A DNA stretch of 47,889 bases. Origin: Halieaceae bacterium UBA6060 (GTDB lineage: Bacteria; Pseudomonadota; Gammaproteobacteria; Pseudomonadales; Halieaceae). A program made the position numbers and the translations under genes. The DNA lies in NCBI GenBank assembly GCA_002428935.1, contig DIYG01000087.1, forward strand, positions 1 through 47,889, read 5' to 3'. This document shows, piece after piece, positions 15,746 to 23,591 of the stretch (positions within the stretch are counted from its first letter, which is position 1; every line of letters begins with the position of its first letter). The notes under the pieces were generated by a model that had not been told where the DNA came from, did not search any database, and saw nothing but the letters and a program-made list of their open reading frames with translations.

Positions 15746-16357
15746 ATGGCTCAGGCCAAACTCCCGAACGGCCATGCGTGCGCACTCGTTTGCCAAAGCT
15801 TTGCCTTCTTTCGCATCCATCTTGGTCGCTAGACGTACCACGCTATCTACGAGCACGGAGCACAGCAAACATTGATTCTTGAGTTCGTCCTCGGACGCGT
15901 CCGGTAGCACGCGAAGCGCTGTCTCCAGCAGCAAGTTGGCATGATAGACATTGTCTTCATCGTGCAAATGACGGATGAGGGCGTCAGCCTGCGACCCGGC
16001 CCAGAGTTCTAGCAGCACTGGATTCGCTGAGGTCATCTTGTAGACATCATTGATGCCATCGAGAAGACAGTGCACGAACTCTTCTTCATTGGTAACCAGC
16101 GTATATCGTTGCCGAGATATCTCTCGGATTCGTTCAAACTCGTCGTCCATGAGCCGTTTAATAATGGCGGTTCTGGACGGGAAGTACTGATACACGGAAC
16201 CAACGGGGATGTTCGCCCGGTCGGCGAGCTCGTTCAGTTTCAGCGCGTTGATATCGGTTTCGAGAATCATCTCAACGGCGGTATCTAAGATTAGGGCGAC
16301 GCGCTCGATCGCTCTCTTTTGGCGAGGTTTTCTTCCCTCTACAACTTCCACGCTCAT
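15737..16357 (-). CDS. TetR family transcriptional regulator
   Basis: The 206-residue protein has an N-terminal TetR DNA-binding domain: RVALILDTAVEMILETDINALKLNELADRANIPVGSVYQYFPSRTAIIKRL covers residues 20-70, with the recognition helix in PVGSVYQYF. The C-terminal ligand domain is unlike any I can name. The gene lies between the receptor/P450 pair (same strand, downstream) and the divergent cytochrome operon, and AT-rich dyads are found on both sides. It probably represses one or both sets until a small, likely hydrophobic, ligand binds. The ligand is unknown. Confidence 0.88.
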   Translation of the reverse strand: MSVEVVEGRKPRQKRAIERVALILDTAVEMILETDINALKLNELADRANIPVGSVYQYFPSRTAIIKRLMDDEFERIREISRQRYTLVTNEEEFVHCLLDGINDVYKMTSANPVLLELWAGSQADALIRHLHDEDNVYHANLLLETALRVLPDASEDELKNQCLLCSVLVDSVVRLATKMDAKEGKALANECARMAVREFGLSHYL

Positions 16358-16647
16358 GTCTCGAATGATTCGCTAACACAGGGGTTTACAAGAATCCCGA
16401 CGTTCCTACCCGGTGGCTAGTGGAACATCTTCCACCGGCTATAAGCAGACCTCAAGATTCGTCTGACCATCTTAACACTCGTTCATTGATGGGCGTGGTT
16501 ATGGGGCGCTCTCCCGTCGTGTCACGGTCAAGCCTGGCGGCTGTCGACACGTCGATCTGGGTTTGGAACCACTTCTCGATCGTAGAAAGCCCTGGGAGAG
16601 ACATCTCGTTCTTCACCGTGGGCTTGCAACTTGTCATTGCGTAAAAT
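16358..16647. other. Long gap upstream of tetR, one doubtful small ORF
   Basis: This 290-base stretch separates tetR from the palindrome. On the minus strand a short frame (16637-16452, 61 codons, or from ATG 16604, 50 codons, starting MSLPGLSTIEKWFQTQ) begins close to the palindrome and runs toward tetR. It has no good ribosome site and no recognised family. It may be a leader ORF of tetR or chance. Confidence 0.3.
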
Positions 16648-16668
16648 AATATGATTAATAATCATATT
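16648..16668. promoter_or_regulatory. Perfect 21-bp palindrome before the cytochrome operon
   Basis: AATATGATTA and TAATCATATT flank a single central A at 16658. The site lies about 40 bases before the start of the TPR gene and next to TAAAAT (16642-16647), a candidate -10 box. Its half-site differs at one base from AATATGATAA in the dyad upstream of the receptor, though the halves are oriented differently about the centre. It is a good candidate for binding by the adjacent TetR regulator. Confidence 0.62.
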
Positions 16669-16709
16669 TAGTGTGAGTGCCCGTGAATTACCCAGGAGAG
16701 ATGGCGTTG

Positions 16710-17708
16710 ATGGCTCCTTACCAGTGTCGTGTGAATCGAAAAACTGCCAGAACCCTGCCCTTGGTTCTGATGTTGCTAAGCGGCTCGATTCAGTCCGAAG
16801 TCCCCAAAAATGCCAATGCAGCTGCTGATGCACGGTATGAATGCGAGGTACCTGCAGAATTTAGCGATCTCGTTAAAACGGGTTACGCGATGGCCGAGCA
16901 TCGATACGACAAGAACCAACTCGCTTGCGCTGCGGATCTTTTGTTTAAGGCCTCTAATGACGCTCCTGAGGACGCGGCTTTAGCAATCGGTGCTTTGGCC
17001 GTGAGTGCTGACTATCTCGATCAGGTCGCCATACTCAAAAATGCAGACCTCGCCGGTATCCAAAGCGAGGAGTGGGCCCTGCGCCTGGAACACGGCACTC
17101 ACCAGGCGAGTGAACTCATTCATCGCTTACAGACCTTGGCTCCTGATCAAGCCGAGGCGTTGGCTCTTCACGGAATCAGCATTGCGGCGATTAATCAGTT
17201 TGAAAACCCGGCCAAAGTGAAAGAAGCCGTAGACGACGCGATCGCTCTACTGAGCGAGGCCATCGAAAAGAACCCAATGGTTCTGGATGGTCAGGCGATG
17301 TCTATCCTGGGAAGAATCTACTTTGAAATACCGGTGCTTCTGGGCGGTGATGCGGATAAGGCTTTGACCTTGTATGAGCGCGCCTATGCTCAAACGCCAA
17401 AGAGCGTTCAGCTCCTTCGTTACTTGGCCGAGTACTGGGATGGAGAGTTAGAGGAAGAAAAAGCGCTGGGTTATCTCCGGGAAATGCTTGCGCTGAAGCC
17501 AAGCTTTGCCGAGCTACAGCTTTTTGTCGATGAATTGCGTCTGGCCAATGGCTTAGCCGAGCGTTTGGGTGATGAGGCTTTGCATCAGCAACTCAAAGAC
17601 AAGCGTTCGAAACTCCTGGAAGCACATCCCATGTTGAACGCGCGGAAGAGTCCTGCGAGCGCTGGCCATGGGGGTGTGGACCCTTTAACAGGCGAGCCCC
17701 AGTACTGA
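16710..17708 (+). CDS. Exported TPR protein, first gene of the cytochrome operon
   Basis: From ATG 16710 (AGGAGAG ends 9 bases before) the protein has 332 residues and a signal peptide (MAPYQCRVNRKTARTLPLVL..., hydrophobic core LPLVLMLLSG). ATG 16701 and GTG 16677 are alternatives. The mature part is helical and repeats a TPR pattern. The best unit is ILGRIYFEIPVLLGGDADKALTLYERAYAQTP, followed by QLLRYLAEYWDGELEEEKALGYLREMLALKPS. The FE.P...GGD..KAL phrase recalls the TatT-like periplasmic TPR proteins associated with TRAP transporters. No transporter is nearby, so a scaffold for the secreted cytochromes that follow is more likely. Only one base separates its stop from the next frame. Confidence 0.7.
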   Translation: MAPYQCRVNRKTARTLPLVLMLLSGSIQSEVPKNANAAADARYECEVPAEFSDLVKTGYAMAEHRYDKNQLACAADLLFKASNDAPEDAALAIGALAVSADYLDQVAILKNADLAGIQSEEWALRLEHGTHQASELIHRLQTLAPDQAEALALHGISIAAINQFENPAKVKEAVDDAIALLSEAIEKNPMVLDGQAMSILGRIYFEIPVLLGGDADKALTLYERAYAQTPKSVQLLRYLAEYWDGELEEEKALGYLREMLALKPSFAELQLFVDELRLANGLAERLGDEALHQQLKDKRSKLLEAHPMLNARKSPASAGHGGVDPLTGEPQY

Positions 17709-17709
17709 C

Positions 17710-18996
17710 GTGACGTCGCGAATTAGTGTAAAGCCTGAGCCGCGCCGAAGCCTCTGCATGCAGATCGCGACGAAGCTTGGTTTTGTGGCTCACGTTGTGG
17801 TCCCCGCGCTACTTGCGACTCCTCTGGTTCATGCCACGTCGATGGCAGATCAGTTTACTTTGCGCACTAGCTGTCCTCCCGGTTTTGAGCAGACCCAAGA
17901 GCGGCAGTGTCGAGTTGTCACTTTGTATGATCGTTATCCCTCGCAATCTAACTCCGGTGGGCTCCGGGCGTCTCTGCCGGAGGCCCGCGACGGCTACACG
18001 CCTGAGCAAATCGATTTGGGACGATATCTGTTCTTCGACCCCGTTTTGTCAGGAGACAGGAAAACGTCATGCGCCCATTGCCATCACCCGGAACGAGGCT
18101 TTACCGACGGCCAGGGTCTTGGCGTTGGTTTCGGCGGGAAAGGGTCTGGCGATGAGCGTGCCGGAGGCGTGCTCCTAAATCGGGGAACGCCCGGCCTTTG
18201 GAATGTCGTGTTTCAAGACCGTTTCTTTTGGGATGGGCGTGCGCAGTCGTTGGGCGAACAGGTGGACGGCCCCCTATTCAGCGAAAAGGAAATGGGAAAT
18301 ACCCCCGATCAATTGCTGGGCAGCCTGAACAGCAGTGAGATCTACCGTCGACTGTTCAAAGCTGCATTTGAGCTTGGGCACGACGCGCCAATCTCCTTGG
18401 ATCTCATCGCCGATGCTTTAGCTGCGTTTCAATCCAGCCTCGTGTCCCTAAATAGTCGCTATGACCGGTATGCTCACGGAGACCCCCGCGCCTTATCGGC
18501 GCAAGAAGTCGAAGGGCACAACCTATTCCGTTCTTTTGTTACGCGCTGTAGCCAGTGCCATACACCTCCGCTTTTTACAAACAATCAGCTTGCTGTTATC
18601 GGTTCTCCCGAACCTGCAGGCGCTGTCTTTGACGAGGGTGCTTTCGCCGTGACTGGGGTCGAAGAGCTGCGGGGCGCTTTCAAAGTTCCGACGCTTCGCA
18701 ACATCGCGATTACCGCCCCCTACATGCATTCGGGTGTTTTTAGCTCCCTGGATGAGGTGGTTGATTTTTACAACAACGAGCGTGGCCACGCCGTCCCCGT
18801 CGACCAAAGTGTTCATTTGCATTGGCACATTGCCATGCAAGACAAGTTACTCAGCAAACGGGAAGAGCAGGCTTTGGTCGCTTTTCTGAAAACGCTCACA
18901 GACCTTTCCATGACCCCTGAGATTCCATCGGTGGTTCCCTCGGGTTTGCCGGTAATCCAGTTCAACGAGTCGGCTCCTGCACCGTCGGGACACTAA
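17710..18996 (+). CDS. Di-heme cytochrome c peroxidase / MauG-family protein
   Basis: Proteins of this family carry two covalent hemes and either reduce hydrogen peroxide or oxidise residues in a partner protein (as MauG and MbnH do). The 428-residue frame has heme sites CAHCH (121-125) and CSQCH (280-284), the FFWDGRAQSLGEQ block (172-184), and the C-terminal signature FKVPTLRN...APYMHSGVF (324-344). A hydrophobic signal sequence ends at LVHA near residue 41. The GTG at 17710 follows the TPR stop by one base; ATG 17758 would give a shorter, cleaner signal peptide. The family member most often called CcpA has a similar fold. A protein-modifying role is possible because a second unusual heme protein is encoded next. 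Confidence 0.85.
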   Translation: MTSRISVKPEPRRSLCMQIATKLGFVAHVVVPALLATPLVHATSMADQFTLRTSCPPGFEQTQERQCRVVTLYDRYPSQSNSGGLRASLPEARDGYTPEQIDLGRYLFFDPVLSGDRKTSCAHCHHPERGFTDGQGLGVGFGGKGSGDERAGGVLLNRGTPGLWNVVFQDRFFWDGRAQSLGEQVDGPLFSEKEMGNTPDQLLGSLNSSEIYRRLFKAAFELGHDAPISLDLIADALAAFQSSLVSLNSRYDRYAHGDPRALSAQEVEGHNLFRSFVTRCSQCHTPPLFTNNQLAVIGSPEPAGAVFDEGAFAVTGVEELRGAFKVPTLRNIAITAPYMHSGVFSSLDEVVDFYNNERGHAVPVDQSVHLHWHIAMQDKLLSKREEQALVAFLKTLTDLSMTPEIPSVVPSGLPVIQFNESAPAPSGH

Positions 18997-19010
18997 CAAG
19001 AGGATTAAGC

Positions 19011-20408
19011 ATGCGTCTTAAGGCCAAACACCTATCGAGTGCTGCGTTGGTAACGCTAGCAAGCCTAGTAAGTTCGTCGCTTTTCGCTGCAGTTCACGTG
19101 GTGGAAGAGGGCATGTCTATTCAGGCGGCCATCAACAAAGCCTCACCGGGGGACACCATCGAAGTAATGGCCGGTGAGTACCATGAAACTGTCTACATCG
19201 ATAAAAACGACATCGTGCTACGCGGTGTTGTGCAGAACAGAGAATGGCCCGTGCTCGACGGCAAGCTAGAGCTGAATGATGGTGTCCTGGTGGCGGGGCA
19301 TGGTGTAACCGTGGATCGGCTGTTCGTCAAAGGCTACAAGGGCAACGCCATCATGACCCAGGGCGCCAACAACTTCCGGATCACTAACAACCGCGTGGGT
19401 GGTCCAGCGTTCTACGGAATCTTCCCCCAGTTCGGAAAAAATGGTCTGGTCGCCAACAACGTGGTTTGGGGCATTGAGGATGCCGCGATCTACGCGGGAA
19501 TGTGCGAAAACGTAGATATTCTCTTCAACGAGACCTACGAAAATGTCATGGGCATAGAAACCGAAAACTCGAAGAACATGCTCGTTGAGGGTAACTACGT
19601 CCATGACAACACGGTTGGCGTTGTCCTTACCCTGGTGCCTGGCCTGCCTATCAAGAGTGCCGAAAATACTGTGGTAAGAAACAATTTCATCATCGATAAC
19701 AACTTGCCCAACTTTGCTCCACCAGGGTCTCTGGCGGAAGGTAACCCCCCAGGTTTGGGTGGCGTTGTAGTTGGTGCAGACGGCTCGGTCTGGGAGAACA
19801 ACTTGATCTCGGGTAACAAGAGCGCGGGCTTGCTGTTTGCTGACCTGGGTTTCTTTTCCCTACCACCGGACCCTAAGGCTGACCCAAGACCTGATAAGAG
19901 CAAGGTGCTCGACAACCTCTTTATTGACAACGGCAACGATCCACGAGGCGTCATCAAGGAATTCTTAGAGGCGGGCGGCCTCACCCAGGGGCCGGACATT
20001 TTCTCAACGGGCAAAGGGCGAAAGAGCTGCGTGGCCAATCGCGATGCCCTGGTCGAAGTGGGCACAGAGCGCTGGGGAGACTGCGACCCCTTAGACACCA
20101 GTATGGGAATCGCGTCGATACAGCTCGAGGAACCTGTTGCGCCAGTCGAGTATTCGGATCGCCAGGTTGGGCGTCTTACTTACCTGGCTGTATGTACGGG
20201 CTGCCATACCTATTCGGGACGCATCGTGGGACCTCCGATGCTGGCGATCAAAGCGTTGTACATGGATAACGCTCAAGGTATGGCCGAGTGGATCGCCAAC
20301 CCAACGCACAAGCGAAAGGACTATCCCGAAATGCCGCCTCAGGCCTACTTGCCCGAAGCCGTACGCCTCGCGGTTGCGGAGTACATCTTGGAGGAGCTAA
20401 GCCAATAG
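19011..20408 (+). CDS. Exported parallel beta-helix protein fused to cytochrome c
   Basis: The 465-residue protein has a signal peptide (MRLKAKHLSSAALVTLASLV, ending at LFAA). A right-handed parallel beta-helix follows (about residues 28-310), with rungs rich in N and V such as FRITNNRVGG, GLVANNVVWG, MLVEGNYVHDN and VVRNNFIIDNN. It resembles NosD/TIGR03805 proteins, which in other genomes pair with a separate SO2930-type cytochrome. The C-terminal 85 residues are a mono-heme cytochrome c: CTGCH at 395-399 and M441 in EMPPQ as likely axial ligand. Fusion of the two is unusual. AGAGGA precedes the ATG. The cysteines C340 and C358 may bridge helix and cytochrome. Substrate or electron partner is unknown; the flanking di-heme proteins are obvious candidates. 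Confidence 0.8.
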   Translation: MRLKAKHLSSAALVTLASLVSSSLFAAVHVVEEGMSIQAAINKASPGDTIEVMAGEYHETVYIDKNDIVLRGVVQNREWPVLDGKLELNDGVLVAGHGVTVDRLFVKGYKGNAIMTQGANNFRITNNRVGGPAFYGIFPQFGKNGLVANNVVWGIEDAAIYAGMCENVDILFNETYENVMGIETENSKNMLVEGNYVHDNTVGVVLTLVPGLPIKSAENTVVRNNFIIDNNLPNFAPPGSLAEGNPPGLGGVVVGADGSVWENNLISGNKSAGLLFADLGFFSLPPDPKADPRPDKSKVLDNLFIDNGNDPRGVIKEFLEAGGLTQGPDIFSTGKGRKSCVANRDALVEVGTERWGDCDPLDTSMGIASIQLEEPVAPVEYSDRQVGRLTYLAVCTGCHTYSGRIVGPPMLAIKALYMDNAQGMAEWIANPTHKRKDYPEMPPQAYLPEAVRLAVAEYILEELSQ

Positions 20409-20462
20409 CGGCTGGGGTTTATGGCCATGATGTCAAAGCTTCTGAACCGAAAAGGTGGAGCC

Positions 20463-21104
20463 ATGAGTGTCTTCCAATCTCGTGCTCTGCTCCTTGGACT
20501 TGTCTGCGCCCTCCTGCCAGCATCGGCTTTTGCGGAGCTTGAGGTCGGCAAGTCGATCTACGCGACTTGCCAGGCATGCCATGGAGAGAACGGCGAGGGG
20601 CGGCAGGAGTTAGCGGCTCCCAGTCTTTCGGGCTTGTCGTCCAGTTACGTTATGCGACAGCTGATGAACTTCCGCCGCGGCCTTCGAGGGGTGGATGAGA
20701 GAGATATCGCGGGACGGCAGATGAAAGTCATCGCAGATACCCTTGGCGATGAACAGTCTTTACGCCAGGTGGCGGAATACATAGCCAGCCTTGGTAGCAT
20801 CCCGTCCCCCATCACAGTGCAAGGTGAGGCTGCTCAGGGCAAGGTCTACTGGAGCCTGTGTAGCAGCTGTCACGGTGTCGATGGCGCTGGAAACCAGGCT
20901 TTGGGGGCGCCGCCATTGAGGGGCGTTAGCGATTGGTACCTGGTACAGCAGTTGAAAAACTTCAAAGATGGGATTCGCGGTGCCCATCCCGAGGATAAGT
21001 ACGGTCGGCAGATGGCGGGGTTTGCAAAAATGCTGCCCGATGAAACCGCCATGCGAGATCTAGTCACCTACATCCAAACGCTCGAACCCGTTGTGGAGGA
21101 GTGA
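20463..21104 (+). CDS. Di-heme cytochrome c (c4/c553-like)
   Basis: This exported electron carrier has 213 residues from ATG 20463, which follows GGTGGAG; an upstream in-frame ATG at 20421 lacks such a site. The signal peptide ends at SAFA. Two similar cytochrome c domains follow. Each has a heme motif (CQACH at 36-40, CSSCH at 133-137), a Y.V.QL.NF...RG segment, and a later GRQM segment that may supply the axial methionine. The internal duplication is clear: the two halves align along their full length. It probably moves electrons between the beta-helix/cytochrome or MauG-like protein and the respiratory chain. Confidence 0.85.
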   Translation: MSVFQSRALLLGLVCALLPASAFAELEVGKSIYATCQACHGENGEGRQELAAPSLSGLSSSYVMRQLMNFRRGLRGVDERDIAGRQMKVIADTLGDEQSLRQVAEYIASLGSIPSPITVQGEAAQGKVYWSLCSSCHGVDGAGNQALGAPPLRGVSDWYLVQQLKNFKDGIRGAHPEDKYGRQMAGFAKMLPDETAMRDLVTYIQTLEPVVEE

Positions 21105-21135
21105 GCAGCGAAAAAGTCCCTGGGGCCCAAGGCTC

Positions 21136-22023
21136 CTAGCTGAGACCCAGCGGGTAAAAGCCGCCATCTCGCTCTTCCACAAAAACGCTGTGGGTGCCTC
21201 CAAAGTGAGCGGGTACAACGCGGGCTTTCTCCCGGGCGGCGCGTTTGAGGATCATGGTTCGGGTCCGCGCCGCTGTCTCGCGGTCCTCGCAGTACACACT
21301 GTTCCAGTCTGGCCGAAACACCTGCATCGGATGATGAAGAATATCGCCTGTAAAGAACGCGAGGTCCTCACCGTCGCGAACCTCCAGTAGCATGTGGCCT
21401 GGAGTATGTCCCGGGGCATCCCGTAAGGTGATTCCCGCGGTGATCTCGTAGCCGTCATCGGCGAGTTCCGCCAGGCCGGCGTCGAGAACCGGTTGCACGC
21501 TGTCTTCAAACACCTGGGCATTCACGTCTTTGCCTAGCATGTGTTGGTATTGAGAACCCGAAGGATCCCAGACCTGCCGATCGATCCGGGGGAAGATGTA
21601 GCGAGCCTTGGGGAAGGTAGGTTCCCACCGCGTGTTGTTCAGTGCCGTATTCCAGCCCACATGATCGATATGCAAATGGGTGTTCACGACCACATCGATG
21701 TCGTCAACGCCGAAGCCCGTATTCGCCAGCTTCGCGAGAAAGTCCGTTGAGAGATTGCCAAATACGGGAATGCCGGGCCGGTCCTTATCATTTCCCGCGC
21801 CCGTATCTAGAAGAATGCGCAGGCCACCGACATCGATGAGCCAGCTTTGTAAGAAGGCGTAGATGAAGCCTTCGCGATAATAGGCGGGCGTAAAGTCTTC
21901 AGCTTTGTCCTCAAACGCGGCGGCATCGTACTCGGCAAAGAGATCTTCGGGGGCAGCGAACTGGCCCTCCCACTCCTGGATTCTCCAAACCGGGTATCGA
22001 CCGATGTAAAAGGAAGGCGTCAT
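21136..22023 (-). CDS. Metallo-beta-lactamase-fold hydrolase
   Basis: The 295-residue enzyme carries the zinc motif HLHIDH (116-121), then TPGH, FFTGDILHH and PAHFGG, the full set of metal ligands of the metallo-beta-lactamase superfamily. The arrangement and length fit the lactonase/esterase branch that includes N-acyl homoserine lactonases; no signal peptide is evident, so it should be cytoplasmic. It runs convergent to the cytochrome operon and begins 7 bases after the PepSY-like gene, with which it is likely cotranscribed. The substrate is not known. Ring opening or ester cleavage of a product made by the neighbouring P450 is a guess. Confidence 0.82.
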   Translation of the reverse strand: MTPSFYIGRYPVWRIQEWEGQFAAPEDLFAEYDAAAFEDKAEDFTPAYYREGFIYAFLQSWLIDVGGLRILLDTGAGNDKDRPGIPVFGNLSTDFLAKLANTGFGVDDIDVVVNTHLHIDHVGWNTALNNTRWEPTFPKARYIFPRIDRQVWDPSGSQYQHMLGKDVNAQVFEDSVQPVLDAGLAELADDGYEITAGITLRDAPGHTPGHMLLEVRDGEDLAFFTGDILHHPMQVFRPDWNSVYCEDRETAARTRTMILKRAAREKARVVPAHFGGTHSVFVEERDGGFYPLGLS

Positions 22024-22030
22024 TGACTAG

Positions 22031-22570
22031 CTAGCTCATGACTAATGCAAAAAACACGATCACGCCGCTGCCCACGGCGATCAAGGTTTTGCCGCGCAGC
22101 CGCTCCGAAGATAAGCCTAGCCACACGCCGCTTAGGATAATGAACAGCATCCCGGCGGCGAATACCTTTTGAAACTCGCGATACAAGCTCGGGCCGTGAC
22201 CGAAATGCAGCTCCTGCATACGCTTTTGAAAACTCGGTTCGTTGCGCGTTACCGTGATGGCATCGCCGTTCACAGTCAGACCGTAGTAGGTTCGGGAAGT
22301 AGGTCGGGTGTAAAGGGTATCGCCGCGAGTGATGACGTAGTCAAAATCGAAGTCCGTGATCCCAGCGGACGTCAGACTTGCCAACACGGCTTCTTTACTT
22401 GGGTCAGCCATCAACGCTGAGCCTCCGCTAGCTTGGCCTACCTCGATGGTTTCCAGGCTTCCCTTGAAGCCCATTAAATAGGCGCCTCCGGAGATGGCGA
22501 CCAGTACCACCACGGCGGCGAAGAAAGAGGCCAAATAAAGGTGCAGAGTGACCAGAAGGCTACGAGACAT
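22031..22570 (-). CDS. PepSY-associated-like membrane protein
   Basis: The 179-residue protein has an N-terminal transmembrane helix (LYLASFFAAVVVLVAISGGAYL), a periplasmic domain of about 95 residues with the PepSY-like phrase YVITRGDTLYTRPTSRTYYGL, and two more hydrophobic helices at the end. The LHLYLA start and G.SL..EFQK..A.GMLF..LSG.WLGL phrase are typical of PepSY-TM proteins, but this one is shorter. Some such proteins help in iron-siderophore reduction. It is the first gene of a pair with the metallo-hydrolase. Confidence 0.6.
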   Translation of the reverse strand: MSRSLLVTLHLYLASFFAAVVVLVAISGGAYLMGFKGSLETIEVGQASGGSALMADPSKEAVLASLTSAGITDFDFDYVITRGDTLYTRPTSRTYYGLTVNGDAITVTRNEPSFQKRMQELHFGHGPSLYREFQKVFAAGMLFIILSGVWLGLSSERLRGKTLIAVGSGVIVFFALVMS

Positions 22571-22778
22571 GGGAAGACATCCAAGGAGTTGTTTTAGGGT
22601 GTGTTTTACTTAGCCGAACATCCTAACCGGTGTACGGCGGGGAGCAAGCCGCTTTCACTGGCTGCCATGATTGGGTCAGCCGTCGGCGAATGGTTGGATT
22701 GTGATCCAGTTCACACTTTCTCTCGTCGACATTCTAGTCCTTGGACTACTATCGAGAAGCACTTGAGCCTGGACACTC

Positions 22779-23426
22779 ATGTCTGACCTTCACTACAACA
22801 CCACGACGTCGCCGTTAGCGAGTGCGGGGCGAAGTATTACCCGCGATAGCGACGTCACGGGCCTGTTGCGTGCCTGGTCAGCGGGTGATCGTGAGGCGGA
22901 ATCCCGAGTATTGCCCATCATTTACGACGAGTTGCGGCGGATTGCCCGAACCGGGCTGAATGGCGACGCGGGATCAATCACTCTCCAGGCTACCGATATC
23001 GTTAATGAAGCCTATATTCGGCTCAGTGCCCAGAACGAGACGAACTGGCAGGACCGGCAGCATTTCTTTGCCATCACGGCCACGGTGGTGCGAAGGATTC
23101 TTCTCGACGCCGCCCGTAAACGCCTGGCCGACAAACGTGATCGGCGGCGCGAGGCAATTTCTCTAGATGCCCAACCCGATTCGGAAGTGCCGTATCAAGC
23201 CATGACCCAGGATCGTGCGACGGAGCTACTGGACCTGGACAACGCCCTGGATGCCCTGGCCAAGACCTACGCACGGCAAGCTCGCCTTGTTGAGTTTCGT
23301 TACTTCGGTGGCCTATCTATAGAAGAGGCAGCGGAATACTTACAGGTATCCACGGCAACAGCGAAACGCGATTGGGCGTTGGCAAAAGCCTGGCTCCATC
23401 GTCGCTTGTATACCTCGGCCCATTAG
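22779..23426 (+). CDS. ECF-type sigma factor (PF07638 group)
   Basis: This 215-residue protein belongs to the ECF-like sigma factors of PF07638/TIGR02999. Region 2 is seen as DIVNEAYIRLSAQNETNWQDR followed by FFAITATVVRRILLDAARKR; region 4 as VEFRYFGGLSIEEAAEYLQVSTATAKRDWALAKAWL, a helix-turn-helix. No anti-sigma gene is adjacent. Many members of this group sit beside a Ser/Thr kinase gene; here the neighbour, 165 bases downstream on the same strand, is the giant RHS gene. Control of that gene by this sigma is therefore likely but unproven. It is divergent from the PepSY-like gene, with 208 bases between. Confidence 0.85.
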   Translation: MSDLHYNTTTSPLASAGRSITRDSDVTGLLRAWSAGDREAESRVLPIIYDELRRIARTGLNGDAGSITLQATDIVNEAYIRLSAQNETNWQDRQHFFAITATVVRRILLDAARKRLADKRDRRREAISLDAQPDSEVPYQAMTQDRATELLDLDNALDALAKTYARQARLVEFRYFGGLSIEEAAEYLQVSTATAKRDWALAKAWLHRRLYTSAH

Positions 23427-23591
23427 AGGCCTATCGTTCGCGGATAGTTGGGCTCGATAAGACCCTTCGTAGCCCACTTAATCTTGCCTGCCAGACCTCG
23501 AAGTGCCATCGCCAATCCAAGGGAAAATAGCTGAGCCTGTTTGATTGCCCACTGCGCGTAGGGATTGGCGCGCTATGAGGGGTGGGAAACA

